DNA of 9,681 bases, from contig CALFOB010000002.1 of the NCBI GenBank assembly GCA_937919125.1, positions 1 to 9,681 on the forward strand. Reading direction: 5' to 3'. The notes beneath the pieces are model-generated. The model had not been told where the DNA came from, ran no database searches, and saw only the letters and a list, made by a program, of their open reading frames with translations. Shown here piece after piece: positions 1-6,676 of the stretch; position 1 is the first letter of the stretch, and every line of letters begins with the position of its first letter. A program made the position numbers and the translations under genes. Source of the DNA: an uncultured Micrococcales bacterium. GTDB lineage: Bacteria > Actinomycetota > Actinomycetes > Actinomycetales > Microbacteriaceae.

Positions 1-44
1 ATACAAGCTAGTGACTGGAGTTCAGACGTGTGCTCTTCCGATCT
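1..44 (+). other. Illumina adapter and index remnant (not genomic)
   Basis: Positions 11-44 match, base for base as I remember it, the 34-nt i7-side TruSeq adapter (it starts GTGACTGGAGTTC and ends CTCTTCCGATCT). Positions 3-10, ACAAGCTA, sit where an 8-nt index would be and, from memory, match an index in a widely used 96-barcode set. Positions 1-2, AT, fit the end of the P7 primer. Genuine sequence therefore starts at 45. Translations across this block give the familiar artefact peptides MTGVQTCALPIS on the plus strand and EIGRAHV on the minus strand. Confidence 0.97.
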
Positions 45-303
45 CTGTGGTTTGGCTAGCCGAGACTTCAGATCCGACTGCCTGGGCTGTCTGCCCTTGC
101 TTCCCGAATCCGACTAGAAGAGCGGCTGCGATTGAAAGAATCAAAGTCCAGCCCAAAACAGCTCTGGCAATAGCAACTGGTCGAGAGACATAAGTTGCAT
201 GGGGTGCAGTTCTTGTTCGTGAAGGGTAAGAGACAGTCGTTCTTCTCACCTGCTGGGCAGGGCGGACTCTGTTCATCGGAAACTCGATAATCTGAGCTGA
301 CAT
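45..303 (-). CDS. ChiZ/DivS-type SOS cell-division inhibitor, LysM family by synteny (3'-truncated)
   Basis: The first 86 residues of a protein whose 3' end is lost at the end of the insert. Residues 1-45 are polar and arginine-rich (R12, R14, R20, R21, R29, R31, R41). One hydrophobic helix follows at about residues 46-67 (AVLGWTLILSIAAALLVGFG), then a small-residue stretch that would lie outside the cell. The ATG at 303 is chosen because GGAGAAAGG lies 6 nt upstream; an in-frame TTG at 342 falls upstream of the likely transcript start. It is divergent from lexA with a LexA-type box over its leader. In mycobacteria and corynebacteria this slot holds ChiZ (Rv2719c) or DivS, SOS-induced division inhibitors. 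ChiZ also has an arginine-rich cytoplasmic tail, one membrane helix and an outer LysM domain. The LysM domain itself lies beyond the insert, so the name rests on position and layout. Residues read past 45 come from adapter. Confidence 0.75.
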
Positions 304-309
304 TTGGAA

Positions 310-318
310 CCTTTCTCC
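310..318 (-). promoter_or_regulatory. Ribosome binding site of the ChiZ-like gene
   Basis: GGAGAAAGG on the minus strand, 6 nt before the ATG at 303. It fixes the start against upstream in-frame alternatives at 342 (TTG) and 324 (ATG). Its first two bases overlap the LexA-type box at 317-332, so operator and translation start are almost contiguous. Confidence 0.7.
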
Positions 319-332
319 GAACATTTGTTCTA
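317..332. promoter_or_regulatory. LexA box (SOS operator) of the ChiZ-like gene
   Basis: CCGAACATTTGTTCTA. The core CGAAC-N4-GTTCT agrees with the Gram-positive/actinobacterial LexA consensus (CGAAC-N4-GTTC type) at all but the outermost positions. It lies just downstream of the predicted start of the minus-strand transcript and directly before the ribosome binding site, where bound LexA would block expression. Binding is inferred from motif and context. Confidence 0.75.
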
Positions 333-341
333 ATACGAACA

Positions 342-371
342 AGATTACGACTTATATTCGAAAAAAGTCAA
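342..371 (-). promoter_or_regulatory. Predicted promoter of the ChiZ-like gene
   Basis: On the minus strand a near-consensus -35, TTGACT (366-371), is separated by 18 nt from a -10 of the TANNNT form, TAATCT (342-347). The transcript would start near 335, placing the LexA box at about +4 to +19 and giving a leader of about 30 nt before the ATG at 303. Confidence 0.5.
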
Positions 372-388
372 GAATATTTGCCATTTTT

Positions 389-404
389 CCGAAAATGTGT
401 TTGA
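389..404. promoter_or_regulatory. LexA box (SOS operator) of lexA
   Basis: CCGAAAATGTGTTTGA, a weaker form of the same operator: CGAAA-N4-GTTTG, with one inner deviation in the left arm and T for C in the right arm. It overlaps the candidate -35 of the lexA promoter, the expected place for LexA autorepression. A weaker box on lexA itself than on its target gene is a common arrangement. Confidence 0.65.
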
Positions 405-429
405 TTATTTGTAGATTTTGAAATACATT
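401..429 (+). promoter_or_regulatory. Predicted lexA promoter
   Basis: TTGATT (401-406), a 17-nt spacer, then TACATT (424-429). The transcript would start near 436. That lies downstream of the in-frame TTG at 418 and so argues against that codon as the lexA start. A second possible -10, TAGATT, is at 412-417. Confidence 0.45.
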
Positions 430-500
430 GAAGGCAGTTGCCTTATTAGAGATTTAACTGGTAACCACCGACACGACCCTAAAACCGCTACAAATAGGGC

Positions 501-507
501 AGAAAGG
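501..507 (+). promoter_or_regulatory. lexA: Ribosome binding site fixing the lexA start
   Basis: AGAAAGG, 6 nt before the ATG at 514. The lexA frame stays open upstream to a TTG at 418, which would add 32 residues without resemblance to LexA; this site and the promoter position favour 514. Confidence 0.7.
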
Positions 508-513
508 CACCTC

Positions 514-1173
514 ATGACACGCAAGAGCAGCGACTCTCTTACTGAGACTCAAAAGGCGATCCTGCAGGTAATCCTGCAAAGCAAGGCCAGATCAGGCATT
601 GTTCCGTCCATGCGTGAGATTGCCGAAGGTGTGGGCCTAAGCTCTGTAGCCAGCGTTTCATACCAGCTCGACAACCTTGAGGAAAAGGGCTATATCAGAC
701 GCCAGGACAACCTCTCCCGAAACGTAGAGGTGCTAATCGCCCCTGAAGGTTGGGACGACGCTGAGAGCATGGAAGCCGATAGCTCTATTCCTATGGCTGC
801 AACAGCCATGGTGCCAATGGTTGGAAGCATTGCTGCTGGTTACCCAATCACCGCAGACCAGAATGTCGAAGAAATCTTCCCACTACCAAAGTCCCTGGTT
901 GGTTCAGGCGAACTATTCATGTTGAAGGTCAAGGGTCCTTCAATGGAAGAAGCAGCTATTTGCGATGGTGACTGGGTTGTTGTACGTCAGCAAAAGACTG
1001 CCAATAATGGAGACATTGTTGCTGCCCTTCTGGATGGAGAAGCTACTGTGAAGACTTTCCGTAACCGTGACGGTCAAGTCTGGTTGCTACCTCAGAACAG
1101 AAACTACGAACCAATTGATGGAACCCATGCAGAGATCATGGGCATTGTGGTCACGGTTCTTCGTAAGGTCTAA
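514..1173 (+). CDS. lexA: LexA, SOS transcriptional repressor and self-cleaving protease
   Basis: 219 residues, normal for actinobacterial LexA. Residues 1-75 form the winged-helix DNA-binding domain, with the recognition region around MREIAEGVGLSSVASVSYQL (33-52). The Ala-Gly scissile bond is A108-G109 in GSIAAGYP. The catalytic serine is S143 in KGPSMEE and the catalytic lysine K180 in ATVKTF; the 37-residue gap between them equals that of E. coli LexA (S119/K156). All residues for RecA-stimulated autocleavage are present. LexA represses SOS genes until RecA filaments on single-stranded DNA trigger cleavage. A LexA-type box lies upstream, indicating autoregulation, and a second box serves the divergent ChiZ-like gene. 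The stop TAA shares its first two bases with the convergent hflX stop. The start at 514 is chosen by its ribosome binding site. Confidence 0.97.
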   Translation: MTRKSSDSLTETQKAILQVILQSKARSGIVPSMREIAEGVGLSSVASVSYQLDNLEEKGYIRRQDNLSRNVEVLIAPEGWDDAESMEADSSIPMAATAMVPMVGSIAAGYPITADQNVEEIFPLPKSLVGSGELFMLKVKGPSMEEAAICDGDWVVVRQQKTANNGDIVAALLDGEATVKTFRNRDGQVWLLPQNRNYEPIDGTHAEIMGIVVTVLRKV

Positions 1174-2678
1174 ACCTGGAACTGCTCTAGCTCGCTCGCG
1201 ATATCTGGTCTTACTAGAGCATCTATGTACGTTCCAGTTTCCTGATACTCAATCTTGTTGATTTGTGAGTTCAAATGCATTCGCGAAACCAGGTCTCCCC
1301 TGTTGTATGGAATTAAAACTCTAACTTCGACGTTCGGCTTTGGAAGTCGAGCAGCGATAGCAGCCTGCAATTCTTCAAAACCCTGTCCCGTTCTTGATGA
1401 AACGAAAACAGAGTTGGGTTCGAGTCCTCTAAGCGCTAGAACGGTATCTTCGTCAACCAAATCCGATTTGTTGAACACGATTAGTTCGGGAATGTCTCTA
1501 GCTTCAACTTCACCAATGACTTGACGAACAGTAGCTATCTGAGCACCTGGGTCAACATGTGAAGCATCAACTATGTGAAGAATTAGATTGCTATCAGCAA
1601 TCTCTTCAAGCGTGGATCTGAAGGCTTCAACTAATTGGTGGGGCAAGTTACGCACAAACCCAACAGTGTCTGACAAGGTGTATTCACGCCCGTCTGGAGT
1701 GCGGGTTTGCCTAACTGTTGGATCAAGTGTTGCAAACAAGGCGTTCTGAACTAAAACACCAGCTGAAGTGAGTCTGTTTAGCAAAGATGACTTACCAGCG
1801 TTTGTGTAACCTGCAATGGCCACCGAAGGCACCTCATACTTCTTTCGGTTAGACCGCTTGGTTTCACGAGCAGGCTTCATGCCAGCAATCTGCTTTCGCA
1901 GCTTTGCCATTCTTGTGTTGATTCTTCGTCTATCTAGCTCAATCTTTGTTTCACCCGGACCACGTGAACCAATACCTTCACCGCCAGCAGCTCGACCACC
2001 AGCTTGGCGAGACATAGACTCACCCCAACCTCTTAGGCGAGGAAGCAAATACTCCAGTTGGGCTAGCTCAACTTGAGCCTTACCCTCACGGCTCTTAGCG
2101 TGCTGAGCGAAGATTTCAAGAATGATTGCAGTTCGGTCAATAACTTTGACCTTCACGACATCTTCCAGAGCTCTTCTTTGAGATGGGGAAAGCTCTGTGT
2201 CGGCGATTACTGTGTCAGCACCAATCTCCTTCACTAGATCATGAAGCTCTTGAGCCTTACCTTTACCCAAGAATGTGGCTGGATCGGGGTGGTAGCGACG
2301 CTGGAGTAGGCCATCTAGAACTTCTGCTCCTGCTGTCTCAACTAGAGCAGCAAGCTCTCTCAAGGAGTTTTCGGCATCTTTGAGGGTGTGTTCTCCCCAG
2401 ATACCAATCAGTACAACTCTCTCCAACTGGAGGTCTCTGTATTCAACCTCAGTAATGTCCTGCATTTGGGTTGAAAGGCCTGGTACTCGAGCCAGAGCAG
2501 CTCTATCCAGAAGGTCTTGCTGGTCACCGTCAAAGGCATTTGACTGCTGATCATCGCTGATCCCTAGGGCTTGAGCTCTCTGGTCTCTGCGAAGGATTCG
2601 ATCGATGACGGAGTTAGTTTCTTCATGGCTAGATGAGCCCATGCTCTCGTCTGAGTTGTCGATGTCTTTTGAAGTCAT
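1170..2678 (-). CDS. hflX: GTPase HflX
   Basis: 502 residues, usual length for actinobacterial HflX. A charged N-terminal extension (1-80) precedes the HflX domain (about 85-280), with the glycine-rich linker GRAAGGEGIGSRGPGETK (228-245) and a basic helical stretch after it. The G domain carries G1 GYTNAGKS (290-297), G2 threonine in LDPTVR, G3 DTVG (337-340), G4 NKSD (403-406) and G5 SSRTG (427-431). All GTPase motifs are intact. HflX binds the ribosome and splits stalled or stressed 70S particles into subunits. The start is the ATG at 2678; no strong ribosome binding site precedes it, and an in-frame ATG at 2642 is the alternative, affecting only the variable tail. It is convergent with lexA (4-base overlap) and divergent from the methyltransferase gene with a 32-nt gap. 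Confidence 0.96.
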   Translation of the reverse strand: MTSKDIDNSDESMGSSSHEETNSVIDRILRRDQRAQALGISDDQQSNAFDGDQQDLLDRAALARVPGLSTQMQDITEVEYRDLQLERVVLIGIWGEHTLKDAENSLRELAALVETAGAEVLDGLLQRRYHPDPATFLGKGKAQELHDLVKEIGADTVIADTELSPSQRRALEDVVKVKVIDRTAIILEIFAQHAKSREGKAQVELAQLEYLLPRLRGWGESMSRQAGGRAAGGEGIGSRGPGETKIELDRRRINTRMAKLRKQIAGMKPARETKRSNRKKYEVPSVAIAGYTNAGKSSLLNRLTSAGVLVQNALFATLDPTVRQTRTPDGREYTLSDTVGFVRNLPHQLVEAFRSTLEEIADSNLILHIVDASHVDPGAQIATVRQVIGEVEARDIPELIVFNKSDLVDEDTVLALRGLEPNSVFVSSRTGQGFEELQAAIAARLPKPNVEVRVLIPYNRGDLVSRMHLNSQINKIEYQETGTYIDALVRPDIASELEQFQV

Positions 2679-2701
2679 TTCGCTTTTAAGAGTACTCGTG
2701 T

Positions 2702-2706
2702 AGGAG
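2702..2706 (+). promoter_or_regulatory. Ribosome binding site of the methyltransferase gene
   Basis: AGGAG before a cluster of possible starts: GTG 2711 (4-nt spacing), TTG 2714 (7-nt) and GTG 2720 (13-nt). Spacing favours TTG 2714. The protein family, whose members often begin near the HYF motif, would also suit 2720. The start is therefore uncertain by at most three codons. Confidence 0.5.
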
Positions 2707-2710
2707 TAGT

Positions 2711-3328
2711 GTGTTGTTCGTGTCCGACAATCATTACTTTGCTTCCTCTCCTGAAGGGCCGTTGGTCACACGCGAAATAACTGTGACTCTGAATGGCAAC
2801 AAAACACAGGTGTTAACTGCAGGTGGGATATTTAGCCCAGAACACATTGACCAGGGAACTCAGGTTCTCTTGGCTCACATTGAATCCGCGAATCCAACAG
2901 GAACTTTTTTAGACATCGGTTGCGGCTGGGGGCCGATAGCTCTAGCTCTTGCTCTTCATTCGCCGAAGGCAAAGATCTACGCCATAGATGTCAATGAAAG
3001 AAGTCTTCAGCTAACAAAGCTCAACGCCGAAAAACTTGGCATCAAAAACATCGTTGCTTGCAAACCCGAAGAAGTTCCGCAAGAGGTTGTCTTTGATGAG
3101 ATCTGGTCTAATCCCCCAATTAGAGTTGGCAAGAAGGTCCTACATGAAATTCTTCATCTATGGCTGAACAGATTAGTTAGTGGTGGAACTGCAAGATTGG
3201 TTGTTCAAAAGAATTTGGGTTCAGACAGTTTGCATAAATGGTTAGTGACTGAATTTAGTCCAGCTTTTGAAAGTACAAGAATTGATTCATCAAAAACTTT
3301 TAGAGTGCTAAAAGTTTCAAAGAACTAG
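2711..3328 (+). CDS. RsmC/YbxB-like class I SAM-dependent methyltransferase
   Basis: 205 residues, a single methyltransferase-small (MTS) domain of the RsmC/YbxB type. Numbering from 2711, HYF at 8-10 begins the family N-terminus, SAM motif I is LDIGCGWGP (67-75), the acidic residue that should bind the SAM ribose is D93 in AIDVN, and the catalytic NPP motif is SNPPI (133-137). NPP methyltransferases act on exocyclic amino groups of bases, and RsmC makes m2G1207 in 16S rRNA, so rRNA guanine methylation is the best guess; the substrate is not shown by the sequence. It is the only plus-strand gene between hflX and dapF and is convergent with dapF through a shared CTAG holding both stops. The 3' third looks more AT-rich than its neighbours. 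The start could be 2711, 2714 or 2720. Confidence 0.88.
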   Translation: MLFVSDNHYFASSPEGPLVTREITVTLNGNKTQVLTAGGIFSPEHIDQGTQVLLAHIESANPTGTFLDIGCGWGPIALALALHSPKAKIYAIDVNERSLQLTKLNAEKLGIKNIVACKPEEVPQEVVFDEIWSNPPIRVGKKVLHEILHLWLNRLVSGGTARLVVQKNLGSDSLHKWLVTEFSPAFESTRIDSSKTFRVLKVSKN

Positions 3329-4200
3329 AGTTCTAAAACTCCATCAAAAGATAGCTCCGCCGGGCCACTAAGCCCAACATGCTCTCCCTCTTCAGTTGCA
3401 AACATTCTCACGCCCAGCGTTCCACCTGGAACTTCAACTGTCCATTGGTTAGGTGCTTCTGCACCAGCCCATAGACGTGTTGCCAATGCGGCTGCAACAA
3501 TTCCAGTTCCGCAAGATAAAGTCTCGCCGCTTCCTCTTTCGAAAACACGCATCGAAATCTTGCCCACGCCGTTAGTAACCATTGGATCAGCAGGAACCAC
3601 AAATTCAATGTTTGCTCCCAATTCTGGCGCAGGTTCCATCACCGGTGCAACAGATAGATCAAGTGAAGCTAATTCTTCTAAAGATGCCAATGCAACTACC
3701 AGATGTGGATTTCCAACGTTGATGCCCTGTGTAGGTCTTGAAACATCTAGACCACGAGCACTAACTAGAACTTCCTGAGACTCTGGCTTCCAGCGACCCA
3801 TGTCAACCGCGAAGCCTGCTTTGTTCTTTTGAATGTCTCTAACACCGGCACGAGTTCCAATGTGGAGAACTTGCCCCTCCGGAAGTTCAACTAGGCCCTT
3901 CTCAGTTAGAAAGCGAGCAAACACTCTAACTCCGTTGCCACACATCTCAGCAACTGAGCCATCTGAATTTCTATAGTCCATAAACCAGTAAGCAGCTGGC
4001 TCTTCTTCAAGGGATGCAGCACCTTCAGGAATCAAGTGAGAGGGAACAACACGGATTAGACCATCTGCACCAACACCGAAGTGTCTATCGCAGATCTTTG
4101 CAACCTGAGATGGTGTGATGTCCATTGAGCCGTCGCGGTCAAGAATGAGTACGAAGTCATTACCCGTACCCTGACCTTTAGTGAATTCAATTCTGCTCAT
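3325..4200 (-). CDS. dapF: Diaminopimelate epimerase DapF
   Basis: 291 residues, normal length. It interconverts LL- and meso-diaminopimelate without a cofactor, using two cysteines as base and acid, and so supplies lysine and, in most bacteria that use it, the peptidoglycan cross-linking residue. The two active cysteines are C87 in EMCGNGVR and C230 in SCGTG. GTGNDFVL (11-18) and NPHLV (164-168) are further family motifs, and the two halves show the expected pseudo-symmetry. The start is the ATG at 4200, 5 nt after the miaA stop, so it is very probably co-transcribed with miaA and miaB; only a weak AGG lies upstream, suggesting coupled translation. The stop interlocks with that of the methyltransferase gene. 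Confidence 0.97.
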   Translation of the reverse strand: MSRIEFTKGQGTGNDFVLILDRDGSMDITPSQVAKICDRHFGVGADGLIRVVPSHLIPEGAASLEEEPAAYWFMDYRNSDGSVAEMCGNGVRVFARFLTEKGLVELPEGQVLHIGTRAGVRDIQKNKAGFAVDMGRWKPESQEVLVSARGLDVSRPTQGINVGNPHLVVALASLEELASLDLSVAPVMEPAPELGANIEFVVPADPMVTNGVGKISMRVFERGSGETLSCGTGIVAAALATRLWAGAEAPNQWTVEVPGGTLGVRMFATEEGEHVGLSGPAELSFDGVLEL

Positions 4201-4205
4201 GGGAT

Positions 4206-5165
4206 TTAGCCTACTTTGCCTGGCAGTTGAAGACTAGAAGTCACTAAGTTCATAACTGACCCCAAGAGATCCTCGTTCTGATAATCAAACCAATTGATAC
4301 GAGGATCTCGTCTAAACCAAGACATTTGCCTGCGAGCATATCTTTGAGTTAGCAGAATGGTTTCGGCTATAGCTTCCTCTTCAGTGAGGCGACCATCAAT
4401 GTTTGCGAGTGCTTGAGAGTAACCAATAGCCTGACTTGCTGTCTTGGAATCTCTAATGCCTTTGTTTTCAAGACTCTTGACCTCATCGATAAGCCCTGCA
4501 GACCACATGTCTCTAACACGTTGAGCTAGACGTTCAACGAGGTGCTCTCTTGCAGAATTCAAACCAATTTCAAGCACTGGAAGAAAAGATTCAAATTGGT
4601 CAGGCAAAGAAGCTGCAAACGGCTCTCCAGTAATCATGACGATTTCTAACGCACGAACTATTCGACGACCGTTTTGTGGCTCAATGCGACTCGCAGCAGT
4701 TTCATCTAAAAGCTCTAGCCTCTTATGCATTGCTGCTGGTCCTTGTTCAAGTAGGTCCTGCTCAAGCTGTGCACGAAGCGCTTCATCTCTGCCGGGGAAT
4801 TCGAAAGTGTTTATTAGAGCAGCTATGTAGAGCATCGAACCGCCAACGACGATTGGAAGAATACCTTTCTCAATGAGATCAGAGATGACCTTGCGGGCTT
4901 CTAATTGATATCTTGCTGCGGTATTTTCTTCTGATATGTCGAGCCAGTCCAACATGTGGTGTTCAATCCCTGCTCGTTCGGCAAGGCTGACTTTGGCCGT
5001 ACCAATATCCATGCCGCGATAAAACTGCATCGAATCGGCGTTAACAATCTCTGCTTTGATTCCAGACTTTGCTAGCTCTAGAGCAACTTTGATAGCTAAA
5101 CCACTCTTACCTGATCCTGTCGGACCAACTATGCAGAGAAGCTCTGGCTTGATTGAGGTAGTCAT
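4206..5165 (-). CDS. miaA: tRNA dimethylallyltransferase MiaA
   Basis: 319 residues, full length. It transfers a dimethylallyl group from DMAPP to N6 of adenosine 37 in tRNAs that read codons starting with U. Visible motifs are the P-loop GPTGSGKS (14-21), the substrate motif NADSMQFYRGMDIGTAK (42-58) with catalytic aspartate D44, GGSMLY (108-113, in place of the common GGTGLY), RRIVRALEI (167-175) and the C-terminal RQMSWFRRDPR (279-289). The ATG at 5165 follows the miaB stop by two bases (TAATCATG on the coding strand) with no clear ribosome binding site, so translation is probably coupled to miaB. MiaA makes the substrate of MiaB, its immediate upstream neighbour. Confidence 0.97.
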   Translation of the reverse strand: MTTSIKPELLCIVGPTGSGKSGLAIKVALELAKSGIKAEIVNADSMQFYRGMDIGTAKVSLAERAGIEHHMLDWLDISEENTAARYQLEARKVISDLIEKGILPIVVGGSMLYIAALINTFEFPGRDEALRAQLEQDLLEQGPAAMHKRLELLDETAASRIEPQNGRRIVRALEIVMITGEPFAASLPDQFESFLPVLEIGLNSAREHLVERLAQRVRDMWSAGLIDEVKSLENKGIRDSKTASQAIGYSQALANIDGRLTEEEAIAETILLTQRYARRQMSWFRRDPRINWFDYQNEDLLGSVMNLVTSSLQLPGKVG

Positions 5166-5167
5166 GA

Positions 5168-6649
5168 TTACTGATTGACTTTTACATCAACGCTCAGACC
5201 AATGGTTCCCTTTTTGGTTTCCTTCGTTGAAGTAGGAACAGCACAGCTCTGAGCTTGGGCTCTGTCATATGCATCACCAGCAATGGTGCGCCTTACTTCA
5301 GGATTAGTTCCAGCATCAGCAATCAAGAAGTAAGGCTTCGCATCAACTACAGTTGCCCACACCAAGTCACCAGGTCTAGGAGCATCTAGGTCTAGAGGCC
5401 AGTCGATGTGAACTAGACGAGCGTCTCGTGCTCTTCCTGTCAGACGATTAGTTCTATCGTCTTTACGACCTTCATTGTTGCCAACTAGCACTTCAACTCG
5501 TTTACCAATCTGAAGTTTATTCTCCTGCCAAGCAATGTCGTTCACAACTTCAAGTAATCGCTCGTAGCGTTCCTGCACAACTTCTTTTGGAAGTTGATCG
5601 GGAAGTTCAGCAGCAGGAGTGCCTGGTCTCTTTGAGTATTGGAAGGTGTATGTAATTGCGAATCTAGACTCACGAATAACTCGCAATGTCTCTTGGAAAT
5701 CTTCTTCTGTCTCTGATGGGAAACCAACAATAATGTCAGTCGAGATTGCAGCATCTGGAATTAGTTCGCGTACCTTGTCCAAGATTCCTAAGTACTTAGA
5801 ACTGCGATAACTTCTCTTCATTTCCTTGAGAATGCGGTCGCTTCCTGATTGCAATGGCATGTGAAGCTGAGGCATCACATTGTGTGTCTCAGCCATTGCC
5901 AAAATTACATCTTCTGTGAATGCTGCAGGGTGAGGACTTGTGAACCTAACTCGCTCTAAACCTTCAATCTCCCCACACGCTCTAAGCAGTTTGGCAAAGG
6001 CTCCTTTATCTCCGAACTCAACTCCATAGGTGTTTACGTTCTGCCCTAGAAGGGTGATTTCAATAACACCTTCTGCAACCAGTGCTTTGATTTCAGCGAG
6101 GATCTCACCTGGTCTGCGATCCTTCTCTTTGCCTCGAAGAGAAGGCACAATACAGAAAGTACAAGTGTTATTGCAGCCAACGCTAATTGAAACCCAAGCC
6201 GCGTATGTTGAGTCACGCTTAGTTGGCAGATCACTTGGGAAGGTTTCTAAGGCATCAAGAATCTCTACCTGAGCTTCCTCGTTGTGTCTTGCTCTATCTA
6301 GAAGAGCTGGAAGTGAACCAATGTTGTGGGTTCCAAAGACAACGTCCACCCAAGGAGCCTTCTTGACGATGACGTCTTTATCCTTTTGGGCTAGACAACC
6401 GCCAACTGCAATCTGGAAGTCTGGGTTCTCTAGTTTTCTTTCATAAAGCTGACCAAGGTTGCCATAAAGCTTGTTGTCAGCGTTCTCTCGAACCGCACAG
6501 GTATTGAAAACTAGAACGTCGGCCAGTTCACCCTCGGTTGCTTGAACATAACCCGCATCTTCTAAAAGCCCAGACAGTCTTTCGCTGTCGTGGACGTTCA
6601 TCTGGCAGCCAAAGGTTTTGACCTCATAACTGCGGGTTTTGGTATTCAT
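5168..6649 (-). CDS. miaB: tRNA-i6A37 methylthiotransferase MiaB
   Basis: 493 residues from the ATG at 6649. It is a radical-SAM enzyme that adds a methylthio group at C2 of i6A37, giving ms2i6A37. From this start, the N-terminal domain supplies the auxiliary cluster cysteines C15 (FGCQMN), C51 (NTCAVR) and C85 (GGCLAQ). The radical-SAM CxxxCxxC is C159, C163 and C166 (GCNNTCTFC). A TRAM-type RNA-binding domain lies at about 380-440, followed by a tail of about 50 residues of the kind seen in actinobacterial MiaB. Both iron-sulphur clusters should be intact. The start is uncertain: GGGGAG touches the ATG at 6649 with no spacing, and an in-frame TTG at 6667 would add six residues but has no good ribosome binding site. 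It follows recX closely and precedes miaA by two bases. Confidence 0.96.
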   Translation of the reverse strand: MNTKTRSYEVKTFGCQMNVHDSERLSGLLEDAGYVQATEGELADVLVFNTCAVRENADNKLYGNLGQLYERKLENPDFQIAVGGCLAQKDKDVIVKKAPWVDVVFGTHNIGSLPALLDRARHNEEAQVEILDALETFPSDLPTKRDSTYAAWVSISVGCNNTCTFCIVPSLRGKEKDRRPGEILAEIKALVAEGVIEITLLGQNVNTYGVEFGDKGAFAKLLRACGEIEGLERVRFTSPHPAAFTEDVILAMAETHNVMPQLHMPLQSGSDRILKEMKRSYRSSKYLGILDKVRELIPDAAISTDIIVGFPSETEEDFQETLRVIRESRFAITYTFQYSKRPGTPAAELPDQLPKEVVQERYERLLEVVNDIAWQENKLQIGKRVEVLVGNNEGRKDDRTNRLTGRARDARLVHIDWPLDLDAPRPGDLVWATVVDAKPYFLIADAGTNPEVRRTIAGDAYDRAQAQSCAVPTSTKETKKGTIGLSVDVKVNQ

Positions 6650-6676
6650 CTCCCCAATTTTAGCCAAGCAACGGCT

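Noticed and set aside
11..193. Plus-strand open frame of 60 codons beginning MTGVQTCALPIS
   Set aside because: It starts inside the adapter and then runs antisense to the ChiZ-like gene.
418..513. N-terminal extension of LexA from a TTG at 418
   Set aside because: It lies upstream of the predicted transcript start, has no ribosome binding site, and the added residues do not resemble LexA; AGAAAGG supports the ATG at 514.
1816..2383. Open frames on the plus strand inside hflX
   Set aside because: Antisense shadows of a clearly conserved GTPase; no start signals or recognisable domains.
2716..2730. TTGTCGG on the minus strand upstream of hflX as a PafBC-type (RecA-NDp) promoter
   Set aside because: The motif does not continue to the full consensus and no TANNNT lies at the required spacing; it is also inside the methyltransferase reading frame.
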